DNA of 64,000 nt from Mycobacterium sp. ELW1. Lineage in GTDB: Bacteria > Actinomycetota > Actinomycetes > Mycobacteriales > Mycobacteriaceae. The DNA lies in NCBI RefSeq assembly GCF_008329905.1, contig NZ_CP032155.1, positions 992,001-1,056,000 of the forward strand. Direction: 5' to 3'. Both the position numbers and the translations under genes were made by a program. This document shows, one piece after another, positions 1 to 7,697 of the stretch. The stretch's first letter is position 1. Each line of letters opens with the position of its first letter. The notes under the pieces were generated by a model, which had not been told where the DNA came from, did not search any database, and saw only the letters and a list, made by a program, of their open reading frames with translations.

Positions 1-790
1 CGATCGTCACCGTGATGGCTGCGCGCATCGCATGGCCCGCCGCGATGCCGACACCCTCGGGTCCGCCGCTGGCGTAGAAGCCGTAGTAGCACTGGATCGT
101 CGAGGCGATCCAGACGAACACGACGGCCTTCAGCAGTGAGTACAGGATGTCGGTGCCGGACAGCATCAGAGTGAAGTAGTGCATGTACGCGCCGTTCGAT
201 CCACCGCTGATCACCTCCACCACGATCTGGGTGGTCAGGTAGCTCACCGCCAAACACAAGACGTAGAGCGGGATCACGGCGACCACCGACGCCATCAACC
301 GGGTGGTGACGAGGTAGGGGATGGGGCGGATCGCCAGCGAGTCCAGCGCGTCGATCTCCTCGGCGATCCGCATGGAACCCAGCTGCGCGGTGAACCGGCA
401 GCCGCCCTGCGTCGCGAAGGCCAGCGACGCGGCGATCGGCGCCAACTCGCGGGTGTTCACCAACGACGAGATGATTCCGGTCGCAGGCCCGAGGCCCAGC
501 AGGTTCAGAAAGTTGTAGCCTTCGATGCCGACGATCGCGCCGACCGTCACACCCAGCACCAACGCGACGCCTGCGGTGCCGCCACCGACGACCAATGACC
601 CGTTGCCCCAGGCGATATCGGATAGCAGCCGGGCGAACTCGGTGCGGTAGTGGCGCAACACGATCGGTACCGCGGCGACCGCGCGAATGAAGAACACCAG
701 CATGTGGCCCAACCGCACGACCGGCGAGGTGAGCGTCCGGACGAACCGGGCCCACGGGACCCGGAACGGGCTGTAGGTCGATGCGGTCAC
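1..790 (-). CDS. YrbE/MlaE-family permease, second of a pair (partial)
   Basis: This is an integral membrane permease of the MlaE/YrbE family, which pairs with an ATPase and Mce proteins to move lipids across the mycobacterial envelope. Reading from a GTG at 790 gives VTASTYSPFRVPWARFV and then hydrophobic segments. The family signature RIAEEIDALDSLAIRPI is present, followed by a run of membrane helices that leaves the window still open, so the C-terminus is missing. The start lies one base past the stop of the preceding YrbE gene, so the two are translated together. The mce structural genes should follow to the left of the window. I cannot say which mce locus this is; the sequence does not closely match my memory of YrbE4. 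Confidence 0.88.
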   Translation of the reverse strand, partial: MTASTYSPFRVPWARFVRTLTSPVVRLGHMLVFFIRAVAAVPIVLRHYRTEFARLLSDIAWGNGSLVVGGGTAGVALVLGVTVGAIVGIEGYNFLNLLGLGPATGIISSLVNTRELAPIAASLAFATQGGCRFTAQLGSMRIAEEIDALDSLAIRPIPYLVTTRLMASVVAVIPLYVLCLAVSYLTTQIVVEVISGGSNGAYMHYFTLMLSGTDILYSLLKAVVFVWIASTIQCYYGFYASGGPEGVGIAAGHAMRAAITVTI

Positions 791-791
791 G

Positions 792-1664
792 TCACAGCCC
801 CACTCGCGGGAACAGCATGTTGTACAGCTGGCTGATCGCGACGTTGACGATCATCAGGATCAGAATCGATTCCACGACAGCGGCATTCACCGAGTTGGCC
901 ACCCCGGTCGGGCCACCCTTGGTGGACAGCCCTTTTTGACTGGACACGATCGCGACGATGGCGCCGAACACCACGGCCTTGAGCAGCGCGAGCACCATGT
1001 CGCCGGGCGTGGTGAACGAGGCGAAGGTGGCCACGAAGCTGCCGGGGGCGCCGTTCTGGAAGTAGACGTTGAACAGATAGCTGGCCAGGAACCCGACGAA
1101 GCACACCACTCCGGTCAGAGCCACGCCGATCATGATCGCGGCGGCGAACCGTGGGACGACCAGACGGCGGATCACCGAGACACCCATGACCTCCATGGCG
1201 TCGATCTCTTCGCGCATCGTCCGCGAGCCCAGATCAGCGGTGATGGCTGAGCCGACGGCGGCCGCCATCAGGATCGCCGCAACCAGGGATGCGGCCTGCC
1301 GGATCACGGCCAGGCCGCTGGCCGCGCCGGCCAGCGAGGTGGCGCCCACCTGCCCGGCAAGCAGCGCGAACTGGATGGACAGCGTCACGCCGACCGGCAA
1401 GGCCACCAGCACGGTCGGAACCACGGCCGTTCCGGCCATGAAAGCGCCTTGGCGGACGAACTCCTGCAGCGGGAAACGGCCGGTGACGAGGTCGACAAAT
1501 AAGTACTGCAGCGTTCTCACGCCCAGGACGAACTGGTCGCCCACGGTTGCCAGTGATGCGAGGGGATGCCGCTTCACATAGCCGACGGTCCATTCGCCGA
1601 CGACGTCCACGGCTTTGGGGTTGGCCGCAGCGTCCGCAGAGGGAAAATTGTCGGCCGTCACCAT
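792..1664 (-). CDS. YrbE/MlaE-family permease, first of a pair
   Basis: A 290-residue membrane permease of the YrbE/MlaE family, first gene of an mce-type lipid transport operon. About five or six hydrophobic stretches surround the family motif MREEIDAMEVMGVSVIRRL in the middle of the protein, with KGGPTGVANSVN near the C-terminus, both typical of YrbE A-type proteins. The N-terminal 45 residues are soluble. ATG at 1664 is used, though GTG at the next codon is possible and no strong ribosome site is visible. The next permease begins one base after the stop. The roughly 260 bases upstream contain an AT-rich patch at 1844-1876 that may be part of the promoter. Confidence 0.9.
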   Translation of the reverse strand: MVTADNFPSADAAANPKAVDVVGEWTVGYVKRHPLASLATVGDQFVLGVRTLQYLFVDLVTGRFPLQEFVRQGAFMAGTAVVPTVLVALPVGVTLSIQFALLAGQVGATSLAGAASGLAVIRQAASLVAAILMAAAVGSAITADLGSRTMREEIDAMEVMGVSVIRRLVVPRFAAAIMIGVALTGVVCFVGFLASYLFNVYFQNGAPGSFVATFASFTTPGDMVLALLKAVVFGAIVAIVSSQKGLSTKGGPTGVANSVNAAVVESILILMIVNVAISQLYNMLFPRVGL

Positions 1665-1928
1665 CGTGCCCGCATCATCGCCAATCCCAAATATGCTGAC
1701 CTAGTGGACTTTTGAAGATCAGAATCGAGTTCGCGAGTGATGTTCACGCACCTCGACCCATCACCTCGCGAAGTCCGAAGTCCGCGACGTCAACCTCCCC
1801 AACCTGTGGTCACGGTAGGACCCAGCCGGCGCCGGCGTCAAGAAAATGAAGAATATTCATTAACATAATCGGACATATGGTGCCGACAAGTGAACCAACG
1901 GTCGCGGTGACGCCAGGGGTTGCGCGGC

Positions 1929-3002
1929 TCAGGCGACGCGGTCGGGCAGTGCCAACTTCAGGATGCTGCGCTGGACCTGAAGGAACTGGCCCAGCAGCGA
2001 GCCGGTGGTGTACGGCAGCCCGTACTCATCGCACAACGGGCGAACCCGTCGGGCGATCTGGGCGTAGCGATTGCTCGGCAGATCGGGAAACAGATGGTGC
2101 TCGATCTGGTAGCACAGGTTTCCGCTGAGGAAGGCGAGCACCCGCCCGGCCGTGAAGTTGGCGCTCCCCAGCATTTGGCGCAGGTACCACTCGCCCTTGC
2201 TTTCGTCCTTGATGGCTTCGGGCGTGAATGTCGCAACGCCGTCGGGAAAATGCCCGCAGAAGATCACCGTGTAGGCCCACAGATTGCGCACGATATTGGC
2301 AGCGACGTTGGCCGACAGCGCCCGCCGCCAACGAGGTCCGTTGAGCACCGGGATCGCAACGTAGTCTTTGATGACCTGACGCCGAATCTTGGCCTTCAGT
2401 GCGCGCGTGTGGCCTTGGCGTTGCTCAGTGTTCGTTGCGCGTTCGTGTTCGGAATGCAGACCGTGCAGGGCGATGCCCCATTCGAAGATGACGGCCAGCA
2501 GCGCGTTACGAAACGGCTGCATCAGGTTGCGCGGGCGCCATTCGACATCGCGGGTCACCCGCATGATGCCGAAGCCGAGGTCGTCGTCGACACCGACGAC
2601 ATTGGCGAAGACGTGGTGGCGGTAGTTGTGCGAGTACTGCCATTGCGACGAGAGCCCGGCCATGTCCCACTCCCAGGTGGTGGAGTGGATTTCGGGATCG
2701 TTCATCCAATCCCATTGTCCGTGAACAACGTTGTGGCTGATCTCCATGTTCTCGATGCTCTTGGCCACGGCCAGAGATGCCACCCCCAGAAGCCACCCGC
2801 GCCGTGATCGGCTGCCGAAGATCAACAGGCGGGCGCCCGCATCCAGCGCCCTCTGGAACGTGATCGTTCGACGGATATAGGCGGCGTCGCGTGCGCCGCG
2901 GGAGTCCTCGATATCGCTGCGGATCGCATCGAGTGCGGCCGTCAAGTTATCGATGTCCTGCTGGCTCAGATGCGCATAGTCAGCGACGTCTGTGATAGCG
3001 AT
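1929..3002 (-). CDS. desA3: DesA3-like membrane fatty-acid desaturase, apparent ATC start
   Basis: A membrane-bound acyl desaturase resembling mycobacterial DesA3, the stearoyl-CoA delta-9 desaturase that works with the oxidoreductase DesA3 partner to make oleate. The di-iron histidine boxes are visible as HNVVHGQWDW, HNYRHH and QIEHHLFPDLPSN. The frame is open back to a TGA at 3012-3014. Its first good codons read IAITDVADYAHLSQQDIDN, matching my memory of the DesA3 N-terminus (MAITDV..FAHL). That makes the initiator ATC at 3002-3000, with GAGGGA five bases upstream. The only conventional start is TTG at 2945, which would remove 19 conserved residues. The protein (357 aa) also lacks the roughly 60-residue C-terminal tail that I recall in DesA3. 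Confidence 0.85.
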   Translation of the reverse strand: MAITDVADYAHLSQQDIDNLTAALDAIRSDIEDSRGARDAAYIRRTITFQRALDAGARLLIFGSRSRRGWLLGVASLAVAKSIENMEISHNVVHGQWDWMNDPEIHSTTWEWDMAGLSSQWQYSHNYRHHVFANVVGVDDDLGFGIMRVTRDVEWRPRNLMQPFRNALLAVIFEWGIALHGLHSEHERATNTEQRQGHTRALKAKIRRQVIKDYVAIPVLNGPRWRRALSANVAANIVRNLWAYTVIFCGHFPDGVATFTPEAIKDESKGEWYLRQMLGSANFTAGRVLAFLSGNLCYQIEHHLFPDLPSNRYAQIARRVRPLCDEYGLPYTTGSLLGQFLQVQRSILKLALPDRVA

Positions 3003-3233
3003 GGGAGTCCCTCAACAAATCGACCGTTGCGTTGAGCGGCAACGGCATTGGAGAAAGTGCCCGGCTGTGAGCGGATGCTCGCGGCGCCGCAGAGGTGGAG
3101 CGCCGATTCGGGCCGGCTGAATGTGCCAGCATCACCAGCTTACCCGTCCGGGGAAGTGCTGCCGACCGCCGCGGTTGCCGCCCGGCTTCGGCAAATCCGA
3201 GCATTAACGTTCTGAGTAGAGGAGGGTGTAGCG

Positions 3234-3287
3234 ATGGTCGTGGAACTCAGGGGCGTCGAGCCGGCATGTCAAGCCTGGTGCGTCTAG
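3234..3287 (+). CDS. Possible 17-codon leader peptide ahead of GAF-ANTAR gene
   Basis: A short open frame, MVVELRGVEPACQAWCV, with a strong ribosome site (GAGGAGG at about 3219-3225) seven to eight bases before its ATG. Its TAG at 3285-3287 ends one base before the TTG start of the downstream GAF-ANTAR gene, which has no ribosome site of its own. The arrangement suggests that ribosomes terminating here reinitiate downstream. Two of 17 residues are cysteine. A frameshift joining this frame to the next gene is an alternative explanation. Confidence 0.45.
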   Translation: MVVELRGVEPACQAWCV

Positions 3288-3288
3288 C

Positions 3289-3999
3289 TTGACGATCCTG
3301 GACGACCTTGTTGCGGCCGTCGACGGCCAGCGTGGAGTGAAAGCCGCCGACCGGCTTTGTGAAGCGTGTGTGCTGCTGCTCGACATCGATGCCGCCGCGA
3401 TCTCGCTCGTCTTCGACGGTGCGAACGCGGGCACGCTGGGCTCCAGCGGTGCTTCGGCCCGCGCGTACGACGAATTGCAGTTCACCTACGGCGAGGGACC
3501 GTGCCTGGACTCGGTCCTCCAGCAGGGCCCGGTGGTGGTGGTCGATCTGGCCCACCCCGGTGAAGCCCGTTGGCCCAGTTACGGACGGGCCATGCTGGAA
3601 CATCGGATCCGCGGAGTGTTTGCGATGCCGGTACTGGTAGCTGGTGAGTACGTCGGCGCCTTGGACCTCTTCCGGGCGCATCCGGGCGCCTTGGCGGGTG
3701 AACAATTAGCAGGCGCGGCAGCTGCCGCGGAGTTGGCCGGCATCCCGGTGCTGGATCTACTGGTCGGCGACTTGCAGGCGGCCGTCGATGATCCCAGCAG
3801 CAATGCGTGGGCGGAGCTGTGCACGCTGAGTCGCGCCGAGGTCAGCCAGGCAACCGGAATGTTGGTGGCGCAATTGGACGTAGACCCCACCGAGGCGTTG
3901 GTGCGGCTGCGTGCCCACGCCTACGCAACGGGTCGCACTGCGACCGAAGTCGCCCGCGACATCATCGACCGGCGGCTCAGACTGGAGACGGACCGATGA
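3289..3999 (+). CDS. GAF-ANTAR domain regulator 1
   Basis: A 236-residue cytoplasmic regulator with an N-terminal GAF sensory domain (about residues 15-150) and a C-terminal ANTAR RNA-binding domain (about 165-230). The GAF part carries the usual FTYGEGPCLDSV and GVFAMPVLVAGEYVGALDLF stretches. The ANTAR part shows LSRAEVSQATGMLVAQL followed by EALVRLRAHAYATGR and TEVARDIIDRRL. ANTAR proteins act as antiterminators on paired-hairpin RNA targets. The TTG at 3289 is the only conventional start after the upstream in-frame stop, and it lacks a ribosome site, so it probably depends on translation of the short frame ahead of it. A second gene of the same type follows 42 bases downstream. Confidence 0.85.
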   Translation: MTILDDLVAAVDGQRGVKAADRLCEACVLLLDIDAAAISLVFDGANAGTLGSSGASARAYDELQFTYGEGPCLDSVLQQGPVVVVDLAHPGEARWPSYGRAMLEHRIRGVFAMPVLVAGEYVGALDLFRAHPGALAGEQLAGAAAAAELAGIPVLDLLVGDLQAAVDDPSSNAWAELCTLSRAEVSQATGMLVAQLDVDPTEALVRLRAHAYATGRTATEVARDIIDRRLRLETDR

Positions 4000-4041
4000 A
4001 CCACGACAGAACCGCACGCACATCCAGGCCGGGAGGCAAGC

Positions 4042-4806
4042 ATGGTGAGCGATGACCTTCGCGAGACTCGCGTGCTCAGCGGGGTGGTATCACTGGTCGA
4101 CAGTCTGCTCGACGATTTCGACGTTGTGGACCTGCTGACCGAACTGACTGAACGCTGTGCCGAACTGCTCGACATCGCGTCGGCGGGATTTCTGCTCGCC
4201 GATCCACTGCGGCGACTTCATCTGGTGGCCGCCACCTCGGAGCGGACGCGGGATCTCGAGCTGTTTCAACTGCAGGCCGAGCAGGGGCCCTGCATCGACT
4301 GCTACCGGACCGGCGAGCCGGTCGTGGTGCCCGACATCGCCACTCAGGTCGACCGGTGGCCGCGGTTCGCCCCGGCCGCGGCGGAGGCCGGCTTTGCGGC
4401 AGTGCACGCCCTACCGATGCGCGCAGCCGGCGTGGTGCTCGGAGCGCTGAACTTGTTCGACACCCGGCCCGGTGGACTCAGCGAAGCGGATCGACTGGTC
4501 GCTCAGACCCTCGCTCACATCGCGTGTGTGGCTGTGCTGCAGGAACATTCGCCCACTCTCGATACCGTGGTGTCGCCGCTGAGGTCCGCCGTCATCAGCC
4601 GCACGGTCGTGGAGCAGGCCAAGGGATTTGTCAGCGAGGTGCTCGGTGTCTCGATGGATGAGGCATTCCGGCTGCTGCGCACCCACAGCCGGGCGCGCGG
4701 CGAGCATCTGACGGATGTCGCGCGGCGGCTGATGAGAGACCGGCATACCCGGCCGGAGTTGATCCGGGCACTCACCGAACTTGCCCACGGACAAAAGCGG
4801 CAGTGA
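4042..4806 (+). CDS. GAF-ANTAR domain regulator 2
   Basis: A 254-residue GAF-ANTAR regulator, paralogous to its upstream neighbour and to the opposing gene downstream. The GAF domain covers about residues 15-170 (LDIASAGFLLADPLRRLHLV, QAEQGPCIDCYRTGEPVVVP, VHALPMRAAGVVLGALNLF). The ANTAR domain covers about 185-245 (RTVVEQAKGFVSEVLGVSMDEAF, with LTDVARRLM near the end). The EQGPCIDCYRTG stretch with two close cysteines is common in these GAF domains. ATG at 4042 is preceded by GGGAGGCAAGC, a reasonable ribosome site. It is probably co-transcribed with the first GAF-ANTAR gene. Its ligand and RNA target are unknown. Confidence 0.87.
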   Translation: MVSDDLRETRVLSGVVSLVDSLLDDFDVVDLLTELTERCAELLDIASAGFLLADPLRRLHLVAATSERTRDLELFQLQAEQGPCIDCYRTGEPVVVPDIATQVDRWPRFAPAAAEAGFAAVHALPMRAAGVVLGALNLFDTRPGGLSEADRLVAQTLAHIACVAVLQEHSPTLDTVVSPLRSAVISRTVVEQAKGFVSEVLGVSMDEAFRLLRTHSRARGEHLTDVARRLMRDRHTRPELIRALTELAHGQKRQ

Positions 4807-4816
4807 GCACTCACTG
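4801..4816. other. Perfect inverted repeat between convergent ANTAR genes
   Basis: CAGTGAGCACTCACTG forms two 7-base arms around CA. It spans the stop codons of the two convergent GAF-ANTAR genes. The loop is too short for a conventional hairpin terminator, so it may be a protein site or chance. Confidence 0.4.
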
Positions 4817-5626
4817 CTGACGTGCCCGGGCCCGCCGGACCGCCTCGTCGACGAGCTGCTCGGCGACGTCAGCCAATTTGATGTGCTCCCGCTGGCTGAT
4901 ACGGGTGAGCCGCTCGAAGGCCTCCTGCGCGGTGCCGCCGGAACGGCTGCGGATGATGCCGATCGCCTGGTCGATCACCGCCCGGCTGCGCAATGCCTGT
5001 TGCAACTGCGTCGTGCGCAGTCGGGTGCTGGCCAGCAGTTGCGCGTTGTACACCGATACCGCTGCGGGACCGGCGAATTGGGTCCCCAGATGGACGGCGT
5101 GTTCGGTGAACGCGTCGCGGCCGTAGGCGTAGGAGTTGATCGCGCCGATGACCCGGTCACCGACGGTCAGCGGCAGTGCCAGTACCGAGTGCACGCCCAT
5201 GCGGGCCACCGAACCGCCGAAATGCGGCCAGCGGCTGTCGCTGCCCAGCGAACCGCTGATCGCCGGTCGTCCGGACCGGATGCAGGTGATGCACGGCCCC
5301 TCGCCGAGCTTGTCGTACTGCAGGGCGTCGATGGTCTTGATGAAGTCCGCAGTCACCGACCACGCCTGGATGCGTAAGTCGTCGACCGAAGCCGGGCGGT
5401 GGGGCTCGATCACCGTGACGCCGGCACCATCGGCTCCCGGTATCGCCTGAACCGCGAATTGTGCTACCTGGCCCAGCATTTCGTCGACGCTGGCGGCGTC
5501 CGCGACAATTCCCGCCAAACCGCTGAGCCCGGCGTTCAGGTCAAGTTCGTCAGAGTGGAGCTGCGCCGGGGAGAGCTCTGGTTCCGGGGGCGTTTTGCGG
5601 CCCGGCTGCACGTCGTAGTCGTCCAT
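4811..5626 (-). CDS. GAF-ANTAR domain regulator 3
   Basis: Third GAF-ANTAR regulator of the cluster, 271 residues, facing the other two with only four bases between stop codons. The GAF domain shows DGAGVTVIEPHRPASVDDL, LGEGPCITCIRSGRPAISGS and VHSVLALPLTVGDRVIGAIN. The ANTAR domain shows QQALRSRAVIDQAIGIIRSR and ISQREHIKLADVAEQLV. ATG at 5626 is chosen because it follows a GGGGGTC purine-rich site and removes an unconserved N-terminal extension. The gene lies just downstream of, and in the same direction as, the FadD gene (64 bases apart), so a joint transcript is possible and would link this regulator to lipid metabolism. Confidence 0.85.
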   Translation of the reverse strand: MDDYDVQPGRKTPPEPELSPAQLHSDELDLNAGLSGLAGIVADAASVDEMLGQVAQFAVQAIPGADGAGVTVIEPHRPASVDDLRIQAWSVTADFIKTIDALQYDKLGEGPCITCIRSGRPAISGSLGSDSRWPHFGGSVARMGVHSVLALPLTVGDRVIGAINSYAYGRDAFTEHAVHLGTQFAGPAAVSVYNAQLLASTRLRTTQLQQALRSRAVIDQAIGIIRSRSGGTAQEAFERLTRISQREHIKLADVAEQLVDEAVRRARARQQ

Positions 5627-5689
5627 CGACCCCCCGTGTGTCACTGGGCGGAGAGAGCGGGATCCCCGCTCGATCAATGTACCGCTGCC

Positions 5690-7324
5690 TCAGGTGACCA
5701 ACGCCAGCGCGTGAGCGCGTCGCAGTTTGCCGGACGGGGTCTTGGGGATGACTCCCGGGGCGAGCACCACCACGTTGCGCGGCCGGGCGTTGACTTCCAC
5801 CACCACCTCGTGGATCACCTGGTGTTCGATCCGGCGGACCTCGTCGTGGTCATCGAAATTCTTGCATTCCACCGCCACTGCGAACGATTCGCGGGAATGC
5901 CCCGCATCGAGCCGGACGGCTACCGCGCAGCCCGGGCGCACTCCGTCGACGCGGGCGGCGGCGCGTTCGATATCGGTCGGATAGATATTCCGCCCGGCCA
6001 TGATGATGACGTCCTTGAGCCGGCCGCAGACGACGATCTCGCCACTCTCGGTCAGGTAGCCCAGGTCGCCGGTGTCGTACCAGCCCTGATCGTCCTGCGC
6101 CGAGATGAACCCGGCGACCGTGGTGTATCCCGGCGTGACCGGCTCGCCCCGCAGGTGGATGACGCCGACTCCGCGGGCGGGCAGCAGTGCGCCGTCCTCG
6201 TCGAGGATGCGGGCCTCCAGCCCGTTCAGCGGGGGGCCGAGTGTCACCAGGCGCCTGGTGTTGCCGCGGGTTGCGGGTACGGCACGGTGCAGGACTGCCA
6301 GCAGGTCCGCGTCGATCTCGTCGACGGTCATGCCCACGCCGCACGTGGAGAACGACGCGGCCACGGTCGTCTCGGCCATGCCGTAGGCGGGCAGTATCGC
6401 CTCCGGTCGCAGCCCGTGCGGTGCACCGGCATCACACAGGTCCTCGACATCGGCCGGATCGACCTGCTCGGCACCCGACAGCGCCCACCGCAGTGACGAC
6501 AAATCGAATTGGCCGGGGGAAGCGAGGCTGCGCAGCCGCTTTGCCAACAGCTTGTAGGCAAAGTTCGGGGCTGCGGTCATGGTGCCCTTGTATTTGTCAA
6601 TCAGCTTGACCCACAACAGGTTATCGCGGAGGAAGTCCATCGGGGTCATCTTGATGAGCTCGACGCCGAAGTACATCGGCACGGTCAGGAATCCCGTCAT
6701 GCCCATGTCGTGGAAGCACGGCAGCCAGCTGACGATCACGTCGGACTCGACGTCCACTTCGGCGCCGACGAACATCGCCTCGGCGTTCGAGACGACGTTG
6801 GCGTGCGTGATCTGGACCGCCTTGGGAGAGCCGGTCGAACCCGAGGTCAGTTGCATCAGGGCCAGGTCGTCGTCGCGGGAGTCCACGGCACGCACCGGGT
6901 TGGCTTTCAGTAGTTCGCCCGCGACCACCACCCGGATTCCCCGCTCAGTGAGCAGCGGCACCGCCGGCAGGAACGGCTCGCCGACGACGACGGCTACGGC
7001 GTCGATGGTCTCGAGGACCGCCATCGTCTCCTCAGCCCAGCGCAGCAGGTCGGTGCGCGGCGTCGGCTGGTGCAGCATCGTGACGCTGGCGCCTCGGATC
7101 CAGATGCCCTGAGCGGTCGGCGCGATGTCGACGGGATATCCGGCGAGCACCGCGACGGCATCGCCGTGGCCGACACCTGCGGCCGCCAGGCCGCCGGCAA
7201 TCCGGCTGGCGCGCGCGTGCACCTCGGCCCAGCTGTGGCGCACGGGGGCGTCGGGCTCGCCCGTCACCATCCCTTTCATGCTCCATTGGGCGTTACTGAG
7301 CATGGTTTCGGTGAACTGGCTCAA
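5690..7324 (-). CDS. FadD-type acyl-AMP/acyl-CoA ligase
   Basis: A 544-residue member of the ANL adenylating family, activating a fatty acid as acyl-AMP and possibly acyl-CoA. Motifs in order: [16 protein letters not shown] (phosphate-binding A3), [19 protein letters not shown], and [20 protein letters not shown], with the C-terminal lysine region [13 protein letters not shown] at 7324 is chosen: AGAAGGAAGG lies six bases upstream and the protein begins LSQFTETML, the usual FadD start. The open frame extends further upstream but with low-quality sequence. Whether it is a fatty-acyl-AMP ligase feeding a polyketide synthase or a CoA ligase cannot be told from sequence alone; no PKS gene is nearby. 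Confidence 0.87.
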   Translation of the reverse strand: MSQFTETMLSNAQWSMKGMVTGEPDAPVRHSWAEVHARASRIAGGLAAAGVGHGDAVAVLAGYPVDIAPTAQGIWIRGASVTMLHQPTPRTDLLRWAEETMAVLETIDAVAVVVGEPFLPAVPLLTERGIRVVVAGELLKANPVRAVDSRDDDLALMQLTSGSTGSPKAVQITHANVVSNAEAMFVGAEVDVESDVIVSWLPCFHDMGMTGFLTVPMYFGVELIKMTPMDFLRDNLLWVKLIDKYKGTMTAAPNFAYKLLAKRLRSLASPGQFDLSSLRWALSGAEQVDPADVEDLCDAGAPHGLRPEAILPAYGMAETTVAASFSTCGVGMTVDEIDADLLAVLHRAVPATRGNTRRLVTLGPPLNGLEARILDEDGALLPARGVGVIHLRGEPVTPGYTTVAGFISAQDDQGWYDTGDLGYLTESGEIVVCGRLKDVIIMAGRNIYPTDIERAAARVDGVRPGCAVAVRLDAGHSRESFAVAVECKNFDDHDEVRRIEHQVIHEVVVEVNARPRNVVVLAPGVIPKTPSGKLRRAHALALVT

Positions 7325-7697
7325 CGGAGCCTTCCTTCTGCACGCCGCGCCTGGTGCGCCATGCGATGTTGTGGCCGCAGATGACTGCCGCGAGTAGTCG
7401 TATGAAGCAGCGCTCATTCGACGCTGTCTGATAGGCCACGCGCCCGAGCTGGGCGCCAGATCTTGCGGCCGGATTACGTCGGGCCGGGGGGACCGGGACG
7501 GCGGGGCGTTCAGATCGCCGCCGTGACGTTTCCGTGAGGCTGGTGGGTCAGCCCCTATGACCGTACCGTGCCAAGGCCCAGGTAGGCGCAGGCTCGCAGG
7601 CAAATGTGACCCCTCTGTTTCGTCTCGCCGACTGGCGGCGTCCCTGGCAAAGGTGATGTAGCTTCAATCGACGGTCGGGGGAGCTGCCAAGGAGTAG
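7325..7697. other. Divergent intergenic region between fadD and kinase gene
   Basis: About 370 bases carrying the promoters of the divergent FadD and kinase genes. I see the ribosome site AAGGAG at 7689-7694 for the kinase, and no convincing palindrome, RNA gene or small frame. Confidence 0.5.
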
